Shown: in pieces, positions 41,418 through 53,209 of the stretch
Layout: every line of letters starts with the position of its first letter
Numbering within the stretch: position 1 is the stretch's first letter
The notes under the pieces: generated by a model
The model's database searches: none
Seen by the model: the letters and a program-made list of their open reading frames with translations, nothing else
Told to the model about the DNA's origin: nothing
Translations under genes and position numbers: made by a program
Source of the DNA: Mangrovimicrobium sp033283325
GTDB lineage: Bacteria; Pseudomonadota; Gammaproteobacteria; Pseudomonadales; Halieaceae
Direction of reading: 5' to 3'
NCBI GenBank assembly: GCA_033283325.1
Contig: JAWMQO010000001.1
Coordinates: 1,426,001 to 1,490,000, forward strand
Length of the DNA stretch: 64,000 nucleotides

Positions 41418-43904
41418 ATGAAGCCTGCAGCCCATATCCCGATGTCACTGGCCGTGTCACTGGCACTGGCCGCCAGCTCGACCACTGCCCAGAATGCACT
41501 TGAAGAAGTTGTCGTAACTGCTCAAAAAAGAACGGAAAATGTACAGGACGTACCCATCTCGATCAGCGTGTTCTCGGCTGACAATATCGAGAATCTCACG
41601 GCCCGCAACCTCACCGACCTCGGCCGCTTTACCGCCGGGGTCGAAATGGTCAGCCTGGAAACCCTGCAACCCAGCTACTCCATTCGCGGGGTCGAAACCA
41701 ACGACTGGACCGTGGGCTCCGATCCCGCGGTCGCGGTCTACATCGACGGGGTCTACGCGGCCCGGGGTGCGGGAGCCGAGGTAGCGCTGGTCGACCTGGC
41801 GCGCATCGAGGTCCTCAAGGGGCCGCAGGGCACCCTCTTCGGCCGCAACGCCACGGGCGGCGCGATCCACCTGATCACCCAGAAACCGGTGTTCGAACAG
41901 GAGGGCCGGGCCAAGGTATCGGTCGGCAACTACAATCGCCTCGATGCGGAACTCACCTGGAACCAACCCCTTGGGGATACGGCGGCGCTGCGCCTGTCGG
42001 CCTTCTCCCGGCAACGCGATGGCTTCATCGAGAACCTTGGCGACAAGGACCTGAACGAGGAGGACAAGCAATCCATCCGGGGCGCCCTGCTGTGGGATGC
42101 CAGCCCCGAGACCGAAGTGCTCTGGCGCATGGAATTCAGCCAGCTCGACCAGCACTCGGCAGCGCACCAGACACTCATTGCGCCGGTCTTCGAGAACGCC
42201 AATCCGGGGCGCCGCTACAGCGACTTCGGCAAGATCCACACCGACTACATCAATCTCGAGAAACGCGACCTCTTCGCCACCTCGGTGGAGGTCAACCACA
42301 ATTTCGACGACATGACCTTCACCTCGATTACCGCCTGGCGCGAATTCGAAACCGAGCTGGACGAGGATCTCGACGGCTCCAACAACCTGGATTACGTGTT
42401 CAACTCGAACAACCCCGAGGAAAACGATTATTTTTCCCAGGAGTTTCGCCTGACCGGCGCCAATGAGCGCATGAAGTGGACCCTGGGCGCCACCTTCTCC
42501 CGGGAGCATGTCAGCCACGAGACCACTGCCGTCTTCAATGTCAGCACCCTGGAGAGCTTCGGCTGGGCGGAAATTCTCAAGGGCGCCGGGGACGGCGGCG
42601 TCTTCGACCAGTTCCTCGGCGCCATTGCCGGCCAGACGCCGGAGGATATCGCCTATCTCTCCGGGCTGAACAACTCCGAACTGGCTGTGATGCTGCCCGA
42701 GTTCCGCGCGACCCAGCGCGAAGCCGGGCTGGACGGCATCGCCGCCGCCTCTTTCGTCTGGAATTTCCTGGATGAGGCCGGCGGGCTGGCGGGCCTCGGC
42801 ATCAGCGACAACCCCTTTATCGGCATCCCGCAGATTCTCGGCGACCTCGGCCCGCGGATCGCAGCCTACGAGCCCTGGATCGAGCAGGTCGATTCCTCGG
42901 GCACCTACACCAGCTACGCGATCTACGGCGACACCACCATCAGCCTGGGCGACAAGACCAACCTCTCCGTGGGCCTGCGCTACACCTACGACGACAAGGA
43001 GTTCAGCCTCTTCACCCAGTACCAGAACACCATTGTCGGCGCCCCCTTCGGCCTCGCCTTCTACAACAGCGGCCAGCCGGTCCTCGACACCACCCAAAGC
43101 GACACCTGGGACAATATCTCCGGCCGCCTGGTGCTGGACTACGCCCTGCAGGAGGACGTGATGCTCTACGCCAGCATCGCCACGGGCTTCAAGTCAGGCG
43201 GTTTCAACAGCCTCAACTTCACTCCCGACGTCGATACCTCCTACGACGAGGAGGAGGTACTCAACTACGAGATAGGGATGAAGGGCCAGTTCTTCGACAG
43301 TACCCTGCAACTCAACGTCTCCGGCTTCTTCTACGACTACGAGAACCTGCAGGAACTCAAGCTGCTGGGCCAGCCGCTGCCTTCCTATACCCTGCGCAAC
43401 TCCGACGCCGAGGGCTATGGCGTCGAGATCGAGGCCTACTGGCTGGCGACTGAAAACCTGACCCTCTCCGGTAACTACAGCTGGCTGCAGACCGAGTACA
43501 CCGATTTCCGCATCATCGAAGCGGCGGGCGAGACCGAGGAGGACGACCTCACCGGGGAGCCGCGCGTCGGCACGCCGGAAAACAAGTTCAACCTGTCCGC
43601 GGAGTACAGCTTCCAACTCGGCGAGTTCGGCGCGCTCATCCCGCGGCTCGATTACACCTGGGCCAGCGAGCGGGTGGAAAGCCTCACCGACCCGACCCGG
43701 GAGGTGGATTCCTACGGCCTGCTGAACGCCCGCATCAGCCTGCTGCCCGACCAGGGCGACTGGGAGGTCGCCCTGTGGAGCACCAATCTCAACGACGAGG
43801 AAGTGTTCGGTGAATTCGGCGACAACGGCGACGCCATCGGCTCCCTCACCGGGGCGCGCGTACCGCCGCGGATGTACGGTGCGGACTTCATCTACAACTT
43901 CTGA
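41418..43904 (+). CDS. TonB-dependent receptor
   Basis: The 828-residue outer-membrane protein has a signal peptide (cut near TTAQ), a TonB-box-like start to the mature protein (EEVVVTAQKRTENVQDVPIS), a plug domain to about residue 150 (VYIDGVYAARGAG, then IEVLKGPQGTLFGRNATGG) and a beta barrel ending in YNF. The plug form is that of the large TonB receptor group of marine and sphingomonad bacteria that use aromatic, steroid or other organic substrates. No transporter or enzyme genes surround it, so the substrate cannot be named. The 240 bases after it are AT-rich with no gene. Confidence 0.9.
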   Translation: MKPAAHIPMSLAVSLALAASSTTAQNALEEVVVTAQKRTENVQDVPISISVFSADNIENLTARNLTDLGRFTAGVEMVSLETLQPSYSIRGVETNDWTVGSDPAVAVYIDGVYAARGAGAEVALVDLARIEVLKGPQGTLFGRNATGGAIHLITQKPVFEQEGRAKVSVGNYNRLDAELTWNQPLGDTAALRLSAFSRQRDGFIENLGDKDLNEEDKQSIRGALLWDASPETEVLWRMEFSQLDQHSAAHQTLIAPVFENANPGRRYSDFGKIHTDYINLEKRDLFATSVEVNHNFDDMTFTSITAWREFETELDEDLDGSNNLDYVFNSNNPEENDYFSQEFRLTGANERMKWTLGATFSREHVSHETTAVFNVSTLESFGWAEILKGAGDGGVFDQFLGAIAGQTPEDIAYLSGLNNSELAVMLPEFRATQREAGLDGIAAASFVWNFLDEAGGLAGLGISDNPFIGIPQILGDLGPRIAAYEPWIEQVDSSGTYTSYAIYGDTTISLGDKTNLSVGLRYTYDDKEFSLFTQYQNTIVGAPFGLAFYNSGQPVLDTTQSDTWDNISGRLVLDYALQEDVMLYASIATGFKSGGFNSLNFTPDVDTSYDEEEVLNYEIGMKGQFFDSTLQLNVSGFFYDYENLQELKLLGQPLPSYTLRNSDAEGYGVEIEAYWLATENLTLSGNYSWLQTEYTDFRIIEAAGETEEDDLTGEPRVGTPENKFNLSAEYSFQLGEFGALIPRLDYTWASERVESLTDPTREVDSYGLLNARISLLPDQGDWEVALWSTNLNDEEVFGEFGDNGDAIGSLTGARVPPRMYGADFIYNF

Positions 43905-44143
43905 CCCGCCAGCTCCTGCCCGCCCGGTGGGAGCTCACTGCGTGAGCGATCGCCAGCGGAGCGGGCTTATAAAAGAGATAAAGCTCTATATATCAATAGA
44001 ATAGCGTGTCTTTTTAATTCTATATCTAGATTTAACTTACACCCCAACAGGTAATATTAACCGCCCCCACCCCTGCAAGCCTCCACCTCGCCTGCGCTAT
44101 AATCAGCGCCCTTTTCGCTCACCGCCGCCATCCCGGCCATCCT

Positions 44144-46285
<2,142 letters not shown>

Positions 46286-46310
46286 CGTCCGAGCCAAAGC
46301 CGGGAGCGCT

Positions 46311-48872
46311 TCAGCCCATCTCCTCCAGCCGGCGCTTGGTGTGGCGGGTGGCCGCCGCCTCCATGGGATTCTCCGGCCAGGGGTGCTTGGGATAGCGCCC
46401 GCGCATTTCCCGCCGCACTTCCCCGTAAGCGCCATTCCAGAAGGTGGCGAGATCCTGGGTGACCTGCAGCGGCCGCCCCGCGGGCGAAAGCAGGTGCACC
46501 TGCAGTGCAATGCGCCCATCGGCGATGGTCGGGGTGTCCCTGCAGCCAAACATTTCCTGCAGTTTTACCGCCAGCACCGGCGGCGACTGGCTGTAATCGA
46601 TCCGGATACCGGAGCCCGAGGGTACGCTGATACGCTCCGGCGCCAGGCGCTCCAGATCCAGCGGCAGGGGCCAGGGAAGCAGGGCCGAGAGTATCGCCTT
46701 CAGGTCCAGGCGGCGGAAATCGTCGAGCCGGCGCACGGAATCGAGCCAGGGCAGCAACCACTGTTCAAGGTTTGCGAGCAGCGCCTCGTCGGAGAGATCC
46801 GGCCAGGGATTCGGCTCGCTGCCGGCGTGGTGCGCGAACAGCAGTTGCACCCGGTCCCGCCACTGGTTCAGCTTGTCGTCCCAGGGCAGGATATCCAGAC
46901 CGCGCCCGCGCACCGCGTCCAGCAGGGCGCCGGAGCGCGCCTCCGGCGGCACCTCCGCCAGCCTGCTGCTGGACAGTTCGATCGCGCCGATGCAGTGGCG
47001 CCGCTCGGCAATGAAACGGCCTTCCCGGTCATCCCACTCGACCACTTCCCGGGCATTCACCAGGGAGGACAGCACGCTGTCCAGGGTCTCCGGGTTGAAT
47101 GGCGCGGCGCTGTAGATACGGTCGCTGTCACTGCCCGCATGGCCACCCAGGTCGGCCACCGCCAACCAGCCCTCGCGGGCCAGGGGGTCGTCCTTCTCCA
47201 GCCGCGCGCGGCGCCCGTTGGCCAGCAGGTAATCGCTGCCCGCGCCCCCCCGGCGCTGGGCGATCCGGTCGGGCCAGGCGCTGGCGAGCAGGATGCCCAG
47301 CACATCGATGGGCGGTACGGAAAGGCTGAACTTGCGCTCCTTGTGCACCGCTCCAGCCACTCGGGCATAGCGCCGGGCCTGGGCCCATATCTGCCGGTAC
47401 CAGGCGCCCGCCGACGCGGGGCAGCTGGCATCGCCCATCAGCACCGCGAGGGTGTCGGAGAGATCGGCCTCGCCTCCCCGGGCCAGGGGGTTGCGCTCCG
47501 ACAGCAGCGCCGCCAGCAGGCAGGCGGTTTCCCCGGCCTGGATATCGCAGCCGACGAGCAGCATGTGGGCGAAGCGCGGGTGCAGTGGGACCTGGGCCAC
47601 ACGCACACCGTGGGGCGTGAGCTGCGGCCGCCCCTCGGCGTTGTGGAAGACCGCGCCGATCTTCTCCAGCACCGACAGGGCCTGGGACCAGGCCGCCGCG
47701 GGGGGCACATCCAGCCAGCGCAGTTCCTCCGGCTGCGAAACGCCCCAGGCGAGCAGTTGCAGAACCAGGGGAGCGAGATCGGAGCGCAGTATTTCCGGCA
47801 CTGCCTGGGCGACCAGCTGGCTGCCCTGCTCCTCCGACCACAGCCGGTAACAGCGCCCCGGGCCGAGGCGCCCCGCCCGGCCCTGCCGCTGGGTGGCGGA
47901 AGCCCGCGAAACCCTCCGGGTGGCGAGCCGGGTGACTCCGGTCGCGGGGTCGAAGAGTGCCTCGCGCACGAGTCCGGAGTCGACCACCGCGGCAATGCCC
48001 TCGATGGTCAGGCTGGTCTCGGCAACGTTGGTCGCCAGCACCACCTTGCGCTTCCCCGCCGGGGCGGGGTCGATAGCCGCCTGCTGGCGCTCCAGCGAGA
48101 GCGCGCCGTGCAATGCCTGTATCTGCACATCCGCCGGCAGCCGCTCACGCAATTCACGCGCGACGGCATTGATTTCGCGCTGCCCCGGCAGGAACACCAG
48201 GACGCTGCCGGGCTGCTCCGCCAGGGCCCGGCGCACAGCGGCGGCGACAAGCGGTGCCAGGGGCTCACGCAGGTGGTAGGCGCCGAGATAATCGGCCTGT
48301 ACCGGAAACTGGCGGCCAGCCGAGCTGACCACCGGGGCATCGCCAAGCAGGGCCGCCACCGCGTCGCCGTCAAGGGTCGCGGACATTACCAGCAGTTTCA
48401 GGGGCTCCGCCTCGCGGAACAGCTCCCGCCCCTGCAGGCAGAGCGCCAGGCAGAGGTCCGCGTCGAGGCTGCGCTCGTGGAATTCGTCGAAGATCACCAG
48501 GCCGATGTCCTCGAGCCCCGGGTCCGCCTGCAGGCGACGGGTCAGGATGCCCTCGGTGACGACCTCGATGCGAGTCTCCTCGCTGACCTGGCTGTCCATG
48601 CGCACGCTGTAACCCACCGTCCTGCCCAGGGGCTCCCCGAGCAATTCGGCCATCCGTGCGGCCGCCGCCCGGGCTGCCATGCGGCGCGGTTCCAGCATGA
48701 CGATACGCTTGCCCGCAAGCCACGGAGCATGCAACAGGTAGAGGGGAACCAGCGTGGTCTTGCCGGCGCCCGGCGGCGCCTGCAGCACGAGTTCGTGGCG
48801 TGATTCCAGTCCGGCGCCGAGCCCTTCCAGCACGGCGCCCACCGGGAGTTGGGAAAAATCCAGAGGCTGCAT
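46311..48872 (-). CDS. hrpB: ATP-dependent helicase HrpB
   Basis: The 853-residue DEAH-type RNA helicase has Walker A GAGKTT (35-40), DEFHERSLD, SATLD, ATNVAETSLTIEG and QRQGRAGRLGPG, followed by the helicase-associated domain and the HrpB C-terminal region (MFGCRDTPTIADGR near 780). The DEFH form of motif II is common in HrpB. The role in the cell is poorly known, but a link with mRNA processing or cell envelope assembly is reported in relatives. It converges on ygiQ. Confidence 0.93.
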   Translation of the reverse strand: MQPLDFSQLPVGAVLEGLGAGLESRHELVLQAPPGAGKTTLVPLYLLHAPWLAGKRIVMLEPRRMAARAAAARMAELLGEPLGRTVGYSVRMDSQVSEETRIEVVTEGILTRRLQADPGLEDIGLVIFDEFHERSLDADLCLALCLQGRELFREAEPLKLLVMSATLDGDAVAALLGDAPVVSSAGRQFPVQADYLGAYHLREPLAPLVAAAVRRALAEQPGSVLVFLPGQREINAVARELRERLPADVQIQALHGALSLERQQAAIDPAPAGKRKVVLATNVAETSLTIEGIAAVVDSGLVREALFDPATGVTRLATRRVSRASATQRQGRAGRLGPGRCYRLWSEEQGSQLVAQAVPEILRSDLAPLVLQLLAWGVSQPEELRWLDVPPAAAWSQALSVLEKIGAVFHNAEGRPQLTPHGVRVAQVPLHPRFAHMLLVGCDIQAGETACLLAALLSERNPLARGGEADLSDTLAVLMGDASCPASAGAWYRQIWAQARRYARVAGAVHKERKFSLSVPPIDVLGILLASAWPDRIAQRRGGAGSDYLLANGRRARLEKDDPLAREGWLAVADLGGHAGSDSDRIYSAAPFNPETLDSVLSSLVNAREVVEWDDREGRFIAERRHCIGAIELSSSRLAEVPPEARSGALLDAVRGRGLDILPWDDKLNQWRDRVQLLFAHHAGSEPNPWPDLSDEALLANLEQWLLPWLDSVRRLDDFRRLDLKAILSALLPWPLPLDLERLAPERISVPSGSGIRIDYSQSPPVLAVKLQEMFGCRDTPTIADGRIALQVHLLSPAGRPLQVTQDLATFWNGAYGEVRREMRGRYPKHPWPENPMEAAATRHTKRRLEEMG

Positions 48873-49206
48873 CGAGCTATCTTAGCCGAGGCCGCCCGCC
48901 CGATCCAAGCTGTCGCGAGCCGCAACCGAAATAGAGCAAGCCACCTATCGCGCGCACCAAAACAGGGCGCCACTAATGTAGTGTCCGCTAGCCTGTTTCG
49001 CCCTCCCTGCACCGATAAGGCCCCCTGTCGCCACTTTGTCACACTGCGTGCCGATAATTTGCTGGCTGGCAAGCTTTTTGCTGAACAAAAACTGTACAGC
49101 GGTAACCAGGCCAGATGGTAATGGGAAGGACCCCGACCTGGGCAGTCCCGAGGGGCTTCCGGCCCCCGGCCGAGCCGCTCCGCCGAACACGCTAACGGTA
49201 AGCAAG
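48873..49206. other. Intergenic region between hrpB and the HAD-acyltransferase
   Basis: This region separates two divergent genes. No repeats and no clear sigma-70 promoter with correct spacing were seen. An open frame from 49036 continues into the downstream gene, but there is no ribosome binding site for that start. Confidence 0.4.
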
Positions 49207-50667
49207 ATGAGCAGCATTAATTCCCACCTCGAACACATCGAGGACAGCGCCGACCCCGGGGTCAACCGGGTTGCGTTTTTCGATCTCGACCGGACCCTGA
49301 TCGCCGGTTATTCGATTTTCGCCATGGCCATGGAAACGGCCAGGCACGCTGCCACCCAGGGCGACTGGAAACAGGCCTCCAAACTCATTCGCGACGTGCT
49401 CCGTCAGAAATCCTCCGGCGGCAACAACTACCACCAACTGGTGAAGCGGATGGCCAAGGCCTTGACAGGCGTCGGCGAGAGCACCCTGGCGAGTCTCGGT
49501 GAAAAGGCCTTCAACAACAGCCTGGCGCGCAACCTCTATCCCGAGGCGGTGAGCCTCGTGGAAGCCCACCGCGCCGCCGGTGACAAACTCGTCATCGTCA
49601 CCGCCGCCAGTCACTACCAGGTCGAACCGGTCGCCCGAATTCTCGGTATTGAGACCATCTGCTGTACCCGCCTCGAAGTCCAGGACGGGCGCTTCACCGG
49701 CAAGGTCATCGCCCCCCTGTGCTATGGCGAGGGCAAGGCACTGGCCGCCCGCCGCGAGGCCCGCCAGTTCAAGAGCAAGCTCAAGGACTGCTGGTTCTAC
49801 AGCGATTCCTCAGCCGATCTCCCCCTGCTCAAGAAGGTCGGCCACCCGGTAGCGGTGAATCCCTCGGAAAAACTCGCGGTTCACGCGCGCAACCAGCGCT
49901 GGCCGCAACTCGAATTCGACAGTCGCGGGATGCCGCGGCTGGAAAACCTTGCGCGCACCGCCCTGGTCATGGAATCACTGGTGGCGACCACCGCTTTCGG
50001 TGCGATCAGCCGCCGGCTCGGCGTCAGCCCCGGCAAGAACGCCAATCGCATGACCCGCATGGTCGGCGATATCACCGCGAACCTGGCCGGGCTCGAATTC
50101 GATATCGAAGGTTTCGACAACCTGCGCCGGGACCGCCCGGCGGTCTACATCTTCAATCACCAGAGCCTGCTGGACTCTGTCGTCATGGCGCGCCTGTTGC
50201 GGGACGACGTGGTCTCCCTGTGCAAGCGGGAAATGTCGTCCAAGCCGATCTTCGGCCGCATGCTCAAGGCGGTGGACACGATTTTCGTCGATCGCGACGA
50301 GCGCGACCAGGGCGCAGTCCTCAAAAAGGCCTCCGAAGTACTGGCCAGCGGCCGCTCGCTGATTATCGCCCCGGAGGGAACCCGCAGTACCCTCGGCGAC
50401 ATCCAGCCCTTCAAGCACGGCGCCTTCCTGCTGGCCAAGCGGGCGGGTGTGCCCATCGTGCCCATCGTGCTGCACAACGTGAAGGACGCCCTGCCCAAGG
50501 GGGCCTTCCTCGTGCGGCCGGCCCGCATCCGCGTAAGCGTGCTGGAGCCGATCCCGGCAAACGAGATCGGCAGTATTCGCGATGCCTGCAAAAACCTGGA
50601 AGATACCTACCAGAATGTTCTCGGGAAATCCCGCGAAGCGGCCCTGCCACATAAACTGAGTGCATGA
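49207..50667 (+). CDS. HAD-IB phosphatase fused to PlsC-type acyltransferase
   Basis: The 486-residue protein has two domains. Residues 20-220 form a HAD phosphatase with DxD nucleophile AFFDLDRTLI (Asp26 and Asp28) and the motif WFYSDSSADLPLL. Residues 280-470 form an acyltransferase with NHQSLLD (His318 and Asp323) and EGTRSTLGD. This layout is found in bifunctional phospholipid enzymes and probably makes or remodels phosphatidic acid. The ATG at 49207 is chosen because homology begins near VNRVAFFDLD. A second acyltransferase gene follows. Confidence 0.88.
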   Translation: MSSINSHLEHIEDSADPGVNRVAFFDLDRTLIAGYSIFAMAMETARHAATQGDWKQASKLIRDVLRQKSSGGNNYHQLVKRMAKALTGVGESTLASLGEKAFNNSLARNLYPEAVSLVEAHRAAGDKLVIVTAASHYQVEPVARILGIETICCTRLEVQDGRFTGKVIAPLCYGEGKALAARREARQFKSKLKDCWFYSDSSADLPLLKKVGHPVAVNPSEKLAVHARNQRWPQLEFDSRGMPRLENLARTALVMESLVATTAFGAISRRLGVSPGKNANRMTRMVGDITANLAGLEFDIEGFDNLRRDRPAVYIFNHQSLLDSVVMARLLRDDVVSLCKREMSSKPIFGRMLKAVDTIFVDRDERDQGAVLKKASEVLASGRSLIIAPEGTRSTLGDIQPFKHGAFLLAKRAGVPIVPIVLHNVKDALPKGAFLVRPARIRVSVLEPIPANEIGSIRDACKNLEDTYQNVLGKSREAALPHKLSA

Positions 50668-50801
50668 GCGACAGCGCAGCATTCACGCCCCGGGGAAGTC
50701 ACGCCGGCAGGACTGCATCCTTGCCGCGTGACCCTGCACACAAGTCCTCTCCCCACGGGTATACTTCTACCAGATCGTCCCCGAAAAGAAGCAGAACAAG
50801 T

Positions 50802-51686
50802 ATGCCGAAGAACAAGACCACCACGCCCCACCCCGCCCACGACGAAGAGGCCCTGAAGGCCCACATTGACGAGATACTGCAGGTAGAAAAGCCCGAAGGC
50901 CGGCATGTCGAACTGATCTGCAAGGTGCTCAAGAAACTGTTCGATCCGGTGATCGTCGGCGCGGAGAATATTCCCGACAAGCCCTGCCTGTTCGTAGGTA
51001 ACCACTCCCTGTTCGCGCTCGACGGCTATATCCTCGCGCCGATCATGTTCGAGGAAGTCGGCCGCTTCACCCGTCCGCTGCTGGATAATTTCCTGCTGGA
51101 GATTCCCCAGCTCAAGGATTTCTTCCTCAACTTCGGTTCGGCACTGGGCCAGCCGGAAGTCTGCAGCGCGCTGATGAAGGCCGGTCAGGATATCCTGGTC
51201 TTCCCCGGTGGCGCCTACGAGGCGGTCAAGCCCGCCAGTGCGCTCTACCAGTTGCATTGGCGGCAGCGCTACGGCTTCGTCCGCCTCGCCGCCCAGCACG
51301 GCTATACCATCATGCCCTTCGGCACTGTCGGGCCGGACGAAATGTACGGTCACCTGATCGAGGGCGAGGATATTCCGGACTCTCCCCTGGGCCAGTTGCT
51401 GACGCGGCTCGGCCTGCTGCACGACAACGTCCGCCGCGACCTGCTGCCGCCGATCCCGGTTGGCGCCCTCGGCACCCTGCTGCCCAAGCCCCAGCGCTGC
51501 TTCATCGGCTTCGGCGAGCCGATCGACTTGTCCAGCTACGCCGGTCGCAAACCGACCCAGCGCACCCAGGAAAAGGTGCGCGCGCAGGTGGCGGAGGAAA
51601 TCGAGTCTGTGCTGGCGGACCTGCTGGTCACACGCGCCCGCAGCCGGGGCAGCGAAAGCCTGCTGCGTCGCCTGCTGACCATCTGA
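50802..51686 (+). CDS. Lysophospholipid acyltransferase-like protein
   Basis: The protein of 294 residues is a member of the LPLAT group resembling the diacylglycerol acyltransferase/TMEM68-like branch: GNHSLFALDGY (catalytic His68) and LVFPGGAYEA (132-141). The spacing from His to Asp is five residues (His68 to Asp74), not the usual four. The ATG at 50802 matches the start of the conserved region. An ATG at 50664 overlapping the previous stop as ATGA is also possible; it would add 46 Ser/Arg-rich residues. With the upstream gene it may form a lipid-modifying pair. Confidence 0.82.
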   Translation: MPKNKTTTPHPAHDEEALKAHIDEILQVEKPEGRHVELICKVLKKLFDPVIVGAENIPDKPCLFVGNHSLFALDGYILAPIMFEEVGRFTRPLLDNFLLEIPQLKDFFLNFGSALGQPEVCSALMKAGQDILVFPGGAYEAVKPASALYQLHWRQRYGFVRLAAQHGYTIMPFGTVGPDEMYGHLIEGEDIPDSPLGQLLTRLGLLHDNVRRDLLPPIPVGALGTLLPKPQRCFIGFGEPIDLSSYAGRKPTQRTQEKVRAQVAEEIESVLADLLVTRARSRGSESLLRRLLTI

Positions 51687-51701
51687 TCGGGGGAGCGCGT
51701 C

Positions 51702-53087
51702 TCAGCGGTAGCTATCGCTGCCGTTGGCCAACTGGAACAACATTGCGGTATACACCGCGACGTTCTGTGCCAGGTCTTCCGGATTTACCTTGTCCAGGGT
51801 ATCGTCCGCGGTGTGGTGCAGGTCGAAGTAGTCCCAGCCGTTCTGCACCAGGCCCATCACCGGCACGCCGCTCTCGCGCAGGAATTTGAGATCGGGGCCA
51901 CCGTAGGCAGTGTTGTTGCCCGGCCCGACGCCGAAGCTGCGCAAGGGCACGCCCAGCGCGCGAGCCGCTTCGAGTTTATCCTCCGCCACCCGCGTATCGA
52001 AGCGCCAGATCCGGCCTGCGCCGAAATCCGACTCCATTGCCACCACGTGTTGCGCCAGCTCGCCTGCGTGCTGCTCCGCGTAGGCCTTGCCGCCCACCAG
52101 CCCGACCTCCTCCGCGCCGAACAGCACCACCCGCACCGTACGCGCCGGACCGTCTGGCATTGCGTCCATGAGTTGCCTGGCCGCAGCGGTGACGATCGCC
52201 ACGCCGGCGCCATCGTCCACCGCTCCGGTGCCGAGGTCCCAGGAATCCAGGTGCGCGCCGACCAGGATGATTTCCTGCGGTGCCAGCCGTCCCGGAATTT
52301 CCGCCACTACATTGCCGGACTCGCCCGCGGGACGTTCCTCAGGCGTAAGCACCAGGCGCAGGCGTACTTCCATTCCGCGCTCCAGCATCCGCCGCAACTG
52401 GTCGGCGTCCGGCGCTGCGAGCGCTGCGGCGGGCACACCCGGCTGGTCGCCAGGATCGATAACCCGCCGCATCTGCCCGGCGTGGGCGAAGCGATGGTTG
52501 CTGGTACCCACCGAGCGAATCAGCACAGCCGCGGCGCCCTTGTCTTCGGCGACGTAGGCGGCTTTACGCCGTTTGGCCGAGGCCACGCTGTAACCGGAGC
52601 CGTCCTGGGTGCGGGTCATTACCTCATCGACAAAGACGATGCGACCGCGGACACTCGCCGGCGCTGCCGCCTCCAGCTCCGCCAGTGAGCCGAAAGCCGC
52701 GACCGCAGCGACTACACCGTCAGCCCCGGTCGACGCACTGCCGCCCAGAGCAGTGATGGCCAGCGGCTGGGGGAAGGGTTCGAGGACTTCGGCGATCTCA
52801 ATGCCACGGGTCCACACCGGTAGCGTAAAGGGCTCAATACGCACATTGCTGAAACCCAGGGCCTTCAACCTGCCGACCGCCCAGTCCCTGGCCCGGGCTT
52901 CCGCCTCGGTGCCGGCGAGCCTGGGGCCCACCTCCGTGGTCAGGGATTCGAGCAACTCGTAGGCGAGGTCGCTGTCGAGCGCGGCGCGGGCGAGGCGCCC
53001 GGCTTCCTGTGCATCGTCGCGGGCGGCGGCGCCCGCGGCAAAGACAAACATGATGAGAAAAACGAAGCTGGAAAGGGGATTCTTCAT
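51702..53087 (-). CDS. Secreted M28 family zinc peptidase with PA domain
   Basis: The 461-residue protein has a signal peptide (cut near AAA at 20-22), a PA-type insert (about 120-250) and an M28 catalytic domain with metal ligands His279 and Asp291 (GAHLDSWDLGTGAVDDGAG), Glu326/Glu327 (FGAEEVG), Asp354 (ESDFG) and His424 or His425 (DLHHTADD). Such enzymes are aminopeptidases or carboxypeptidases that free amino acids in the periplasm or outside the cell. It is divergent from the WYL regulator gene. Confidence 0.9.
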   Translation of the reverse strand: MKNPLSSFVFLIMFVFAAGAAARDDAQEAGRLARAALDSDLAYELLESLTTEVGPRLAGTEAEARARDWAVGRLKALGFSNVRIEPFTLPVWTRGIEIAEVLEPFPQPLAITALGGSASTGADGVVAAVAAFGSLAELEAAAPASVRGRIVFVDEVMTRTQDGSGYSVASAKRRKAAYVAEDKGAAAVLIRSVGTSNHRFAHAGQMRRVIDPGDQPGVPAAALAAPDADQLRRMLERGMEVRLRLVLTPEERPAGESGNVVAEIPGRLAPQEIILVGAHLDSWDLGTGAVDDGAGVAIVTAAARQLMDAMPDGPARTVRVVLFGAEEVGLVGGKAYAEQHAGELAQHVVAMESDFGAGRIWRFDTRVAEDKLEAARALGVPLRSFGVGPGNNTAYGGPDLKFLRESGVPVMGLVQNGWDYFDLHHTADDTLDKVNPEDLAQNVAVYTAMLFQLANGSDSYR

Positions 53088-53154
53088 GCGCTACTCCTGT
53101 GCTTGCCACGATGTTACCTACACGGCAGCGAGGGCGATAGTCTTCACCCGTTCT

Positions 53155-53183
53155 GGTACCCGGATACCCGCTTTGCCTATACT
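53155..53183 (+). promoter_or_regulatory. Promoter and possible operator of the WYL regulator gene
   Basis: A near-palindrome GGTACCCGGATACC (53155-53168) overlaps the expected -35 region, and TATACT (53178-53183) is a good -10. The inverted repeat is broken at two positions. WYL regulators of this type bind inverted repeats in their own promoters, so autoregulation is plausible. Confidence 0.5.
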
Positions 53184-53209
53184 GGGCGGCTTGAGCCGGG
53201 GAGAACAAC

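Noticed and set aside
40361..41485. N-terminal extension of the PhzF gene across the channel gene
   Set aside because: The extension is antisense to the potassium channel. A strong GAGGAGG before the TTG at 40360 and homology fix the start.
41457..43097. 546-codon open frame antisense to the TonB-dependent receptor
   Set aside because: The receptor on the plus strand has full signal, plug and barrel motifs. The antisense frame is Gly/Val-rich shadow sequence.
46341..48803. 820-codon open frame antisense to hrpB
   Set aside because: All helicase motifs are on the minus strand. The plus-strand frame has no motifs and no ribosome binding site.
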